Below, piece by piece: positions 9,982-20,592 of a stretch of DNA of 64,000 bases. The notes below the pieces were generated by a model that saw only the letters and a program-made list of their open reading frames with translations, made no database searches and was not told where the DNA came from. Both the position numbers and the translations under genes were made by a program. The DNA lies in assembly GCA_030737875.1 (NCBI GenBank), contig CM060910.1, positions 70,564,501 through 70,628,500 of the forward strand, read 5' to 3'. Source of the stretch: Allium sativum (taxonomy: Eukaryota > Streptophyta > Magnoliopsida > Asparagales > Amaryllidaceae). Each line of letters begins with the position of its first letter. The stretch's first letter is position 1.

Positions 9982-11640
9982 ATGTCCGAGATAATGGCTA
10001 AGTCCAAGAAAACCGCAAGTAAAACCGTTGGAGAAAACGACAACAACGACGACGTCAACAATGTTGCTAACAACGAAGCTACACCTCTTACTAACCGCTT
10101 CGAGGTTGGTCAAAATTCCATAACCGGAGCTGGAGTAACAAGGGCCGAGCTAGATGTCGTTGTCGCTAATCTACACCAACGGATTGAAGCTTCCAGTAAA
10201 GCCTTGTTGGATGCTAACAAAACTCTTGTGGATGCTAATCAAACTTTGATGGATACAGTGAGCGCTCTCCTAAACGCTCAAGCCAATCCCGCTCCTCCTC
10301 AAAAGGCTCATGTCAACCTTGAGGGAAACACAAGTTCATCAACTTCCGATCATTATTGCAATAATAACATTGAAGGGTTCAACGGAGCCGACATTCATGC
10401 TTCCAAGCAGAAAGCCAAAAGCGTTTCCAATCGAGATGCCCGGTGAGTCGCAAGTCCTGAAAGGGGAGCACCTTCCCTTGCTGAAGGAAAAGGACCCATA
10501 CACTCTAATCGCGATCAAGCACCCGGAAAGGAAATCGGGGTCCGCTCTCCCAAGCGACACTACTCAAAAGGGGACATCGAGGACGTGGTGAAGCGGATGA
10601 TGAAAGACGGCCTAACCCGCAAAGATAGCGAAAGAGAATGGGATTTTTCTCCGAGCAGAAACCCATTCACCAGGAGAATTCGCAAAGCTGAGCTTCCGAA
10701 GAAGTTCGCACATCCCACCTTGCCTCCATACGATGGGACTGCTGATCCAAATCACTTCCTATACAGATATGAGTGGCACATGAATGTGGCTAAAGCGACG
10801 GATGAGATTAAGTGCTTGTGCTTCCCGCTCTATCTAGAAAGCGTCGCATCGCTATGGTTTACAAGGCTCCCACCCAAATCCATCGATCGCTTTGATGATT
10901 TAACTCATAAGTTCAAAGAGCATTTCAGGTTGCAGGCCACAAAAGCTAAGGATGTCATCTCCCTCACATCAATGAAGCAGAATCCTGGAGAGTCAATTAA
11001 AGCTTTCCTCAAGAGATTCAATACCGCTTTAACTGAAGTAGGGAATCCTGACCCCCGCATGATCTTAGCATCTCTAATCGGCTCTATAGACAAGAATAGC
11101 GAATTCGGTCGATGGATCAAAATGAAGGAGCCGAACACGCTGGAAAAGTTCCAGAAGAAAGCCGAGGAGTATATGAGAGTGGGAGATCATCCTGTGCTTC
11201 ATCAGACTGTTGATCCTCCCAAAAGCGCTGACATCCAGCTTAATCAGCACGATATCCAGGGGCAGAAACGAGCCAATGATGAGAAAAACAGCAAGGCAAA
11301 CAAGAAGTTTCGCTTCTACAACCCATCAGAACTCACTCCTCTGAATGATACCATAGAAAACATTTTCCTTGCCACCAAGGATACCGAACACTATCCGGAG
11401 CCACCAAAGTTCAAGGTTACACAGAAAACTCTGGACTCTGGAAAGTACTGTCGACTCCACAAGCTGCCGGGTCATGATACAAATGAATGCAGAATTCTCC
11501 AAAGCATAATTGAGGAAATGATTCAGAATGGCAAACTACAATAGTACATCAAGAATCTACAATCCTCAAATGCCGCTCAGACTCCTCAGGGACAAGGCTC
11601 TCTCTCGGTTCAACCCAATAACAGGCCAATCATCAACTGA
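9982..11640 (+). pseudogene. gag of gag-only Tat-like element, copy B (two premature stops)
   Basis: One frame from ATG at 9982 (or the in-frame ATG at 9994) to TGA at 11638-11640, about 553 codons, interrupted by TGA at 10444-10446 and TAG at 11542-11544. There is no frameshift: the sequence after the first stop continues in the same frame and aligns with copy A's gag. Order: N-terminal region with MAKSKK; charged linker; gag domain (LPPYDGTADPNHFLYRYEWH, SLWFTRLPP, GESIKAFLKRF); Cys/His knuckle (YCRLHKLPGHDTNEC); terminal RPIIN. The first stop replaces an Arg codon, consistent with CGA to TGA at a CpG. The frame stays open upstream into the LTR, but that part is not conserved as protein. 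A capsid role follows from the family. Confidence 0.87.
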
Positions 11641-13733
11641 GGGCTGATGGGAATCTCATTTCAACAACTCGAAATAAGCGATCATCATCGCCTTTCCTTA
11701 CTTACTGCTTTGTTACTTGATTTAATTTACATCTTGCTTTCTGTTATATTCAGAACTTCTTGTAAAAAACTTGTAATATTGCATAAGGATTGTACTAAAC
11801 AATATCTCTATGGATAAAGTCTTGCATACTTGTGTGAATCTCTTACTTACAAGATCTTCGTTAATTCAAGACCTGCTAAAAGACGATTCTCTATTACAGG
11901 TTATAGGACAAATGCTCGCTTCCTCGAAACCCGATGCACTATGGCGAACTCCACAACACTTATTCAAGCATGGGATGCACAAAGTGTCAACACATCTAAG
12001 TGCGATCATAAAAACACCATCTTGAAGGGTGGTTAGAAGGGATGGCCAAAGATAAGACGATGGAGAGGTCAACAAGCATATCTAAAATCAATGCCGTAGG
12101 TTGTAAGTTCCAAAGGGCAACTTGCGCTCAATCATGAACACTCGCCATGATCAAGTGCTTCCAGTACAAGGCCAATGTTCGCTCCTCGGAATGACGCAAA
12201 CCCCGCAAATCCCAAAAGAGCACGACTTCTCAATCTTGTTGCAATTGCTTATCACAACTAAGCACATGCAACGCGACTGTTAAAGTCTACCTCATGGGTT
12301 CCAAGCTTCACAAAAAAGGGCAGATCCCTGACAGCTTGATTAAGTCCCTGTCTCCTGATGTGGTGCAATTCACAAGCATGGATCACTCGATACATCAAGA
12401 GGGCTCACCAGGTCGAGGACCCATAGCGGAACAGCCGACTTCATAAGTCGCAGCTTCCTTAGCGAGGTCCCGCAAGCGTTGATCACACGATACATTGAGG
12501 TGACTCACTAAGTTTAACAACCCATGAAGGAACAAGCGACTACTTATGGCCCAGATTCCTAAATCGAGATCGTTTGCCATGCCAAAGCATCCAGTAAAGG
12601 AACTGGCGTATGTCCCACGAATTCAAATATAAGACCTCCCATGCGGGGGCACAAAAAAGCCTAGCCTCTCTTCGTGAGAGCAACGGCGAAAGACCTCCCC
12701 ATGCGGGGGCATAAAAAAGTCTAGCCGGCGAAAGACCTCCCCATGCGGGGGCATAAAAAAGTCTAGCCCCTCTTCGTGAGAGCAACGACGAAAGTCCTCC
12801 CCATGCGGGGGCATCAAATCCCAAGTCCTCCTCTAGCAGGGGCATCCAACATAAAGTCCTCCCCATGCGGGGGCATCAAATCCCAAGTCCTCCTCTAGCG
12901 GGGGCATCCAACATAAAGTCCTCCCCATGCGGGGGCATCAAATCCCAAGTCCTCCTCTAGCGGGGGCATCCAACATAAATTCCTCCCCAAGCGGAGACAT
13001 CAAATCTCAAGTCCTCCCCTAGCGGGGGCATCCAACATAAAGTCCTCCCCTAGCAGGGGGCATCAAACCCAAAGTCCTCCCCTGGCGGGGGCACCTTACA
13101 TAAGACCTTTTCAAGCAAAGGCAGAAAAATACAATGACTTCTCCACGTAGAAGTCCAAATTAATCAGTTAAATATAAAATTCTGATCCATCCAACGGCCA
13201 CAATCGCCTTGGCATCAGAAGCACAAAGCAAAGTATTGATCCGATCAGGTACACGTTTCATAAAACGTAAACCGTCATATGAGATCACGTAATTCATTGC
13301 AAAGGTGTAACTTGAAATCTGCAATTCAGAACTCAAGCGCCATTGTGAGTTCAAACTCGAATACCATGTCTATGCAAACAGTGTTTGACAAATCATAACT
13401 GTTAAATAAAGCAGTTCTGCATAGATATGACATTCAATTTATTATACATCATTCATTAATGATTAACTAACCTGTTATTGATGTGGACGGTCAATAACAA
13501 CGTATAAGTCCAAACTCGTGCAAGTTCTTGTCTTCATTACAGAACAGGTGTTACGAAGCATAAAGTCCAGTCAAAAAGTTCAAACTTGGATCGTCTGGAA
13601 TCAGCGAGTCAAAGCAAGATTTGCTATAGCAAACAAAATGCTACTACCGAATTCCAACGCAGACCATGATAACAACGTTCTTTTCGAAGCCCGCATTTCT
13701 CGCAAGCAAAAAATACAAGCTTCGAGGGGCAAA
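11641..13733 (+). other. Non-coding 3' interior of copy B
   Basis: About 2.1 kb with no pol motif in any frame. It holds the GC-rich minisatellite and ends at the polypurine tract. Short frames here are not supported as genes. Confidence 0.75.
12636..13095. repeat. Minisatellite of about 31-bp units
   Basis: Around 14 units of the form CCTCCCCATGCGGGGGCAT or CCTCCTCTAGCGGGGGCAT with AT-rich spacers, mostly alternating in a period near 62 bp. It is the counterpart of the array in copy A. Confidence 0.9.
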
Positions 13734-15158
13734 TGTTAACAACCAAAATCTCACTTGAGCATTTTGTCGAACAATACAAGCTCACCAACCTGGGTTCAAG
13801 CATCCTCCACCTGGTCGGTCACTAGCACCTCTGGTCGAGCAAGGACTGGTCGGGAAAAGCATCATCACCTGGTCGGTCGAGAGGAGCACCACCTGGGCTG
13901 GTTGGAAAAAGCATCATCACCTGGTCGGTCGAGAGGAGCACCACCTGGACTGGTCGGAAAAAGCACCACCACCTGGTCGGTCGAGAGGAGCACCACCTGG
14001 TCGGTCGAGAGGAGCATCACCTCCCTCTGGTCGAGCAGAAAGCCTCCATGCTGGTCGGTCGATCTCCGTTCAACCTGATCGTTCACTTCTGCTGTACTTT
14101 GGAGCGAGCTGTCTTCATCAAGGAAGAGCAAAACTGAGCGGTCGAGTTCATTAGCACTCTCGTCGGTGTTGGAACTTCACCCCGGTCGGTGCTGGAGTTT
14201 CATGCTGATCGGTTCCAAGCATCCATGCGGGAGAGCTCGAGCAACCCTGATTTGAACGAGCAGTAAAGATATAAAAGAAAGGATGGCAATCTTGTAATTT
14301 ATGTTCCCCATTTTGCACAGTGAGCATATGGAGGAATGGATGGCAATAGTGTAATTAATGTACCCCATTTTGAATAGTGATTGCCCTGCATCTTTTCTGG
14401 TCGGTCCGCACTCTTCACTGTTGATCGCTCCAAAAGCTGACCGCTTCGGCTCCTATTTGATGCCAACTGAGCGCCAACCCATCGCCAACCAAGCGTCAAC
14501 CATACACCATATATTTACAAGACTGCCACTACCCCTTATCTCCAACTATAAATAGCCCCCTTTCTCCACACTTAAGGGGGGGATTCCAACACCCCGAAGG
14601 GCCGCTAAAATTTTTCTCTAAGGCATTCTCAAGCTTCATCCATGGAAATCCATTCAAGCTCCACTTAAGCAACACAAGTCTCCATTGAATTCTCTCTAGA
14701 AACTTGGACCTGCTATCAAGATGCTATGGAATCGAAGAGATCTACCTCTAAAGTGAAGCATTGAAGGCTTTTCATCCATTTCAATCAATACTTGGGGAGA
14801 TCTAACCGATCCACTAGCTAATTCAAGTGCGATTCACATCAAAGAGGGAGAAATGAGAGATTCATTGTAAATTGAGGGAGATTTGTATGGCATTGTACTT
14901 GGAATCATGAAAGTGATAATGGAAAATGTTTGCATAGTGGACGTAGGTCACGTTTGACCGAACCACTCTAAAAATTGTGTGTTCCTCTCTCTTATTGCTT
15001 TGTTTTTGCGAATTGCGGTCTCACATTTCTTCATACATGCTTTTTATGGTGTCTCTCCCCTAATTTGGAAACGTGCTTTCTTAGCACCTTGCCACTGAAC
15101 GGGCGACGCACTCTTTAGAGCATCGTATTTGGTGTTTGATCATTTTTTGATTAAAACA
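13734..15158 (+). repeat. 3' LTR of copy B
   Basis: 1425 bp, TG...CA, about 98.7% identical to the 5' LTR. TATA box at about 14549-14556. Confidence 0.95.
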
Positions 15159-15163
15159 GTATG
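15159..15163. repeat. TSD GTATG (right) of copy B
   Basis: Exact repeat of 8404-8408. Confidence 0.92.
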
Positions 15164-15260
15164 TACAAGTATTTATAGTTGTTGCTTTAACGGCTTGTAC
15201 AGCTGGCAACAAAAGAGATTACAACATGTTTGCTTTGATGAACTAAATCAAATAAAACCA

Positions 15261-15430
15261 CCTGTATCCAAAATTGTCTGTCCCTCTGTATCCAACCAAT
15301 TAACACTCCCCGAATTCCATTTTTTTTGCAATTAAACCCTCTTTTTTATTTGATTTAATTCCAAAAATGTGAAAATCAGGTATCTTGATTGGTTGGGTAC
15401 AGGGGCATAGAGAATTTTGGGTACAGAAGA
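15261..15430. mobile_element. MITE-like element 1
   Basis: Inverted arms of about 40 bp: the left reads CTGTATCCAAAATTGTCTG then CTCTGTATCCAACCAAT, and the right is its imperfect reverse complement ending near 15425. A relative lies at 51731-51880. Superfamily not assigned. Confidence 0.65.
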
Positions 15431-15589
15431 TTATCTCTTGAACTAAATATGGGCACGCTAGTACCATGATTCTAACATGTTTGCGTTGATGAACATGAAC
15501 TTCTATGGCAGAATTCTGAAAATAGACAAACTAAAAATCAAATTTTATAATAAATTAAAGTGGGTTTTCTTTTAAAGCACAAACTTTGG

Positions 15590-15752
15590 ATTTTTTTGGT
15601 GAAAAGCATGAGAAATTTCAAAATTAGAGAGAGTGACACATTTACACTAAAGATGGTATTCAGAGGGCTCACTAACATTTCTCCATTTACACTATCATTT
15701 GGTCTTCTCACTAAATTCTAAACTTTTCATATTTTTCACCAATTTTTTTGTT
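15590..15752. repeat. Foldback (MITE-like) element
   Basis: Imperfect inverted arms of about 50-60 bp: TTTTTTTGGTGAAAAGCATG on the left and its diverged complement (about 15690-15751) ending CACCAATTTTTTT. No coding content. Confidence 0.55.
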
Positions 15753-15789
15753 AAGTTTATCCTTCTCCCTATTTTTAAATTAGGAAATT

Positions 15790-16108
15790 TATGATCCTTT
15801 GGAGGTAAGCAAAGTTAATGTCTTAATGTGTAGTTTAGGATGATAATCAGTAATATTGTCCAATAAGGTATAATAAAATTAGAGTGAAGCAAAATTAAAA
15901 TGCATTTATTTGGTAGTCAGAAATGCATTTATCTCCACTCTAAAATTATTCCAAGAATCAATTCACTAGAATGCATCAAGCAAATTCAGGGGGGAAAAAA
16001 AACAATATTTGAATTTGATGAATTAAGGAATTGGGATCAGATAGGTAAAGATGAGGGTGGTCCAGTGTCGTAACAGGCTTTAGGCGGACACCCCTCTCAA
16101 ATCTACTT
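15790..16108. repeat. Diverged segmental repeat, copy 1
   Basis: Shares two blocks with 17630-18862: one containing AATGTCTTAATGTGTAGTTT, and one from AGAATGCATCAAGCAAA to TTTAGGCGGACACCCCTCTC. In copy 1 the blocks are about 85 bp apart; in copy 2 about 960 bp. Confidence 0.75.
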
Positions 16109-17629
16109 TTTGACCTTTCATCACTTCCCTTTTGCTTTTTCGTTCGGACACCCATGCTCCCCCTCCGGCCCAATCTTATCTCATGTTTGCCAGGACTTTA
16201 TTATCTCCTTTCTGCTATTTACGCAAATTTGTTTTCGCGATTTCCCTGCACCCATTCATATAATTCACATATCGCAAGGTCGCGACTCCGACCACATACA
16301 TTACTTTGTGTTCTATTGTCCTGCGTTGTCTGACTCTGTCAGTTGGACAAGGTGTTGGTGCTTGTTAGGGCGAGTTTTTGTTGGTGGTGATTGAGGGGTG
16401 GTGGATTCTCTGGTTTTGATTCGACTTGCAGGTTTGTGGTTGGCTCTTTCAACTTCGTGGAGTGCCCATAGAACGTTGTTCAGTCGAGCGCTGCGACCTG
16501 GTTTGTAGTTGTTTCTTTCCACCTTGTCTCGTAAGCCGAGCACATGACTTCTTATTTACTGAGTATGCTTCGGGAGTCCGAGTTACGACTCTAGCTTCGT
16601 GAGCTATTTGATTTGCATGGTTTGTATGGACTCAATGGTTGGTTATTTGTTGGTGCATTATGGTGTTAAATTGGCTTTTTTTCTTCTTGTGTGTCGTCTT
16701 GTTGGTGACTGATTTGAAGATTGTGAGTTTGACTTTGGGTGGAAGGTGGATTTGTTGGTATTATCTTTGGAGTTTGGAGGCCGTGATGGACTTCAAGTTG
16801 GATGTTGCCAGTCCTGGTGGTGGCTCCTTGTAGCCTACGTGGTGATGGAATCCTTCCTCTCGGAACAGCTAGTTGCTGTGTCTTATGGGATGAAATCTAC
16901 TGATTTGTATTTGCATGGTCTAATTGCCATTTAGGAGTGTTGTGAATTCTAGCTAAGTTGTTGTACTTATTGTATTTGTAACTAGGTTATGTTCATGTAT
17001 ATTGTAACTTGTTTGCCCCTACGTGGGTTTAAGTAGTCTAGTCACTATGATTAGCTCATGTAATGTTAGCCAGGCTATTAGCAGGGGTAGTTCCACTATA
17101 AAAACGTTCAGGGTGGACGGTCCACCTTAAAAACTGTATTTGTAGTAGGTGGTTAAAATGTTAATCTACTGGAACTATTGTAATCATTATTTGTTATAAT
17201 AATAAATGTTTGCGGTCACTTTAAAAACCGGTCGGCCTTGCTAAAAAATGACGAAAGCAATTAATTATTCCATGCCTCTCCATTTTCCCGTCATCACTTC
17301 CCTTTTTTTGGTATTTTGCAATTAGCATTGAATATTAAAAAAAAAAAAGCATAAGGAAAGGTAAGGCATATTAAACTAAAACTTGTTTCGTAAACTGTTC
17401 ATTCTTGAAGCTAAACAAAACTTTCATACGAAGCACTTGTAACTGATAAGTGATACAGTCCACACATAAACAAAAAAATATGCATAAGTATAAACCTGGG
17501 TCATCCAATTCACTTATATGCGAGTTATTATGGGAATACCACCATGATTTAGCGGACTAACATGTTTGCTTCGAAGAACCTACAATCATTATAAATGAAA
17601 TTATAACAGAACAAACGAAATTAGCTTTA

Positions 17630-18862
17630 TGATCCTATGGAAATAAGCAAAAAGGTTAATGTCTTGATGTGTAGTTTATGATGATAATAAATAAAATTGT
17701 CCAACAAGATATAATCAAGGAATTTTTTGACTAAGATCCAATTTACGTTCCAAAATAAAAAGAAAACTCTATGTTTTAAAATTTTATAAATTAGGTCCGT
17801 GCTTTTCAAAAATCATAAAAAAAGAACAAAAATCAATGTGAAAATCAATCGAACTTCGAACTCTAATTCAATACATAACCATCCTCATATTCATATAAGA
17901 AAACTACCAAAAATAAACATAAATATTCAAATTTCAGCGAAATTCTGTTACTTTTCAAAAAATTGCTGACATCACCACAATTATATCAAAATATAATGTG
18001 TTTTAATATCATTTTCGTTGATTGCTTCAAACTTCGAAATTCAATTCTTATAGTTATTCAAGCATTACATTATTGCAGAAAAATCGTCAAGAAAAACTAT
18101 AAACATTGCATATAAATGAAAATTATATCACTTTCAGTAGAATTGCAGAAATAATAGCAACTCTATTGACAAATTACAGATATGTCTGCCGTTTTAAGAT
18201 ACATTGAAACATGTCTGCAATACACTGAGGTTTTTGCAGATATATCAGCACTTAGTGATAATAAGTGCAGATATTTCAACAACTTATTTTCTTTTATACA
18301 ATACACTATGAAATAGCTACAGATATGTCATTAATTACTCGAAATAATTGCAAACATTTCAACATATTTTCTCTTTCTCGTATCAACAATACACTATGCA
18401 ATGATTGCTGATACGTCTGCACTTTTTTACAATAAACGCGAACATTTTAACAACTTTATTTTTTTACAGAAAGTATCCGTTAATATTTCCAATTTTCTAG
18501 AAAAAATATTATTTATACAATAACACACAAAATTTACGAACAAATGTTGCTACAATAAAGTAATGACTCATTTTATATACAACCTTTGAAAGAGATTAGC
18601 TTTATGCGCACTTACTTTTGTACTAACAACAACTACTAGAGACCAACAACTACAATGTTTGGCCGTTTTAGACATAAAGCCATGTAGTTTAGCACTACAC
18701 TGATATTATTCCCAAGAATCAACTCATTAGAATGCATCAAGCAAAGTTTGGAAGACAAAAGGCAATATTTAAAATTGATGAATTAGGGAATTGGGATCAG
18801 ATAGGTAAAGATGGAGGGTGGCCTAGTGTCGTAATAGGCTTTAGGCGGACACCCCTCTCACA
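17630..18862. repeat. Diverged segmental repeat, copy 2
   Basis: Counterpart of 15790-16108, with about 960 bp of AT-rich DNA (about 17720-18700) between the shared blocks. The extra stretch contains repeated short motifs such as GCAGATAT but no recognised element. Confidence 0.7.
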
Positions 18863-18924
18863 ACTACTTAATTTTGTGAGCTGTTACCATTCATCACTTC
18901 CCCTTTGCTGCCTGAAGGATCATA

Positions 18925-19095
18925 TTTGTCTCCTACAACAAACCTTCTTATTTGTACCTGGTTACACGTTTGGCTATACACATTTTTGATAATGTGGGAT
19001 CAAGCCCAGAATCAAGTACCTATTTTTTTAGCGGTTGGGTTACAAAAAGATATGTTATTAACTGTATATATGCGTACATAGATCATGTGAACAAT
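18925..19095. repeat. Dispersed repeat, copy 1 (mate at 51195-51370)
   Basis: Shares ACAAACCTTCTTATTTGTACCT, GCCCAGAATCAAGTA and GATCATGTGAACA with 51195-51370 in the same order and orientation, at roughly 80% similarity by eye. Confidence 0.7.
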
Positions 19096-19172
19096 CCTTC
19101 TATTTGTAAAGATCAGTGTCTCCCTACAAGTAGCAATTAACTGATGAGCAGGTTAAAGCTTTTGTCCATGGA

Positions 19173-19177
19173 CAAAC
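19173..19177. repeat. TSD CAAAC (left) of minus-strand copia
   Basis: Exact repeat at 24055-24059. Confidence 0.9.
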
Positions 19178-19941
19178 TGTTATACGTCTAGTATAGCAAA
19201 ACAGAGAATAATCAATTATAAACTTGTCGCACAAGTTTATAACTCGAATTTCCACTATACTGGAAATTAATACTATTTAATAATAGCAATAAGAATGTTG
19301 TAATCAAGTTACAACAACAACAGCGTTATACTATTTTAAGAAATAGCACAACGTACAGAACAGAAAGATTATAAAATAATGTATATAAATATACAAATAA
19401 ATTAAAATCTAACCGTATAATGTCATCTAAGGCTTGTCGTAACAATTTGCTTAAGAATTTTATTTCAAAATTCTCCCAAGATACAACAGACGTTTTCTGC
19501 ACGAGATTGTAATGAGTATGTCACTCTGTGATTATATATAAGAGTATTAGAGAAGAGAGAAGGAAGTACGGATTGGAAAAATTGAGGAAAGTGATCAACT
19601 TTCCCCTTTATTTATAGTTTATCCGCATCCCTTCGAATGGTCGCACCCGTACCTCTTCGTACGGTTGCATCTCTTCTAAACGGTCGCACCCATACCTCTT
19701 CGTACGATTGTATCTCTTTCAAACGATCGTACTTGTACCTCTTCGTACAGACGCATCTCTTTCTATGAAAGGAAGTGTCTTTTCGCTGAAATGCAGCCGT
19801 TTGGCTAAATGAAGTGTCTTTTCGTGAAGTGTCTTTTCACAGAAAAACATGCTTCTAATAGTCACATCCTTTCACTTAACAGTCGCACCTGTTCGCTTAA
19901 TGGAAAAAGTATATTTCATTCAGTAGTTACGAGTTCCAACA
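19178..19941 (-). repeat. 3' LTR of minus-strand copia
   Basis: 764 bp. A TATA-like element (minus-strand CTATAAATAAAG) is intact at about 19604-19615. It has fewer copies of the AAGTGTCTTTTCG unit than the other LTR. Confidence 0.93.
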
Positions 19942-20592
19942 ATCCCCCACATGAATGATAATATTTTTTTCCCCCACACAAAGCGAAATATCACAGAGTA
20001 CATATGGAATAATGCTTTATCATGGATAAATAGATATTTCACTTTGAACTTTCCCTAGTTAAAACTTATCGGATCTACTTTGCTAATCGGTGAATTATTT
20101 CATCTTGAACCGTCATCCGTTATTGTATATCCAGACAATAAGTTTTACGAAGCATTGTTTCCCATCTCATCCAATCTCTTAGTTGTGTTCATTTTGGTCC
20201 TGAACACTTACTTGGTTCTGCGAGTGTTATAAAGAATAAAAGCCTTGAATATTCTCATAGAGCCGACCCAGCTCACACTAACATAGGTGATTGCAACCAT
20301 TAAGAGTATCCTGCATATACTCCACTTGTTATTTACAAGATATGACCATCATTAAAAAACATAGTTTTAACCTATCAATTCTTCAGTAGGCATGCATTTA
20401 TGTTGTGCACCATAGGAACGGAATAAGACTATGTCCGAACAAATGCGTTACGTCTTGAGTAAATCATAACTAGTTTGCTTATTGATCCTAGTCCGTGGGA
20501 TCTCTAGTCGCTAGGATAGGTTTCCGTATAAGGTAACTCTTGTTGATTTAGGCTTTTAAACCCATTCCCCTCGATGCCCAGTTAATTTTCTC

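Larger units (their letters stand above)
8409..15158 (+). mobile_element. Gag-only Tat-like Gypsy LTR retrotransposon, copy B (complete)
   Basis: A complete 6750-bp insertion: LTRs 8409-9831 (1423 bp) and 13734-15158 (1425 bp), flanked by an exact 5-bp TSD GTATG. A TTAGGCGCC primer-binding-like site follows the 5' LTR, and GAGGGGCAAA sits directly before the 3' LTR (13724-13733). By eye the LTRs differ at about 19 substitutions and two 1-bp indels, near 1.3%, so the insertion is fairly young. The interior encodes only gag. The LTRs share long blocks with copy A's LTRs in opposite orientation in the window, so the two copies lie head to head about 2.1 kb apart. Confidence 0.95.
15164..19172. 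other. AT-rich intergenic DNA with small repeats
   Basis: No gene supported. Apart from the MITE-like units and diverged duplications listed separately, 16120-17300 is a less AT-rich, G/T-rich stretch of unknown origin. It is bounded by two copies of TCATCACTTCCCTTT (about 16119 and 17291), which could be a long TSD. I saw no poly(A) tail or coding motif to support a LINE or SINE. Confidence 0.45.

Noticed and set aside
12636..13095. CRISPR-like array
   Set aside because: Units are of about 31 bp without unique spacers, in a plant LTR element; it is a minisatellite.
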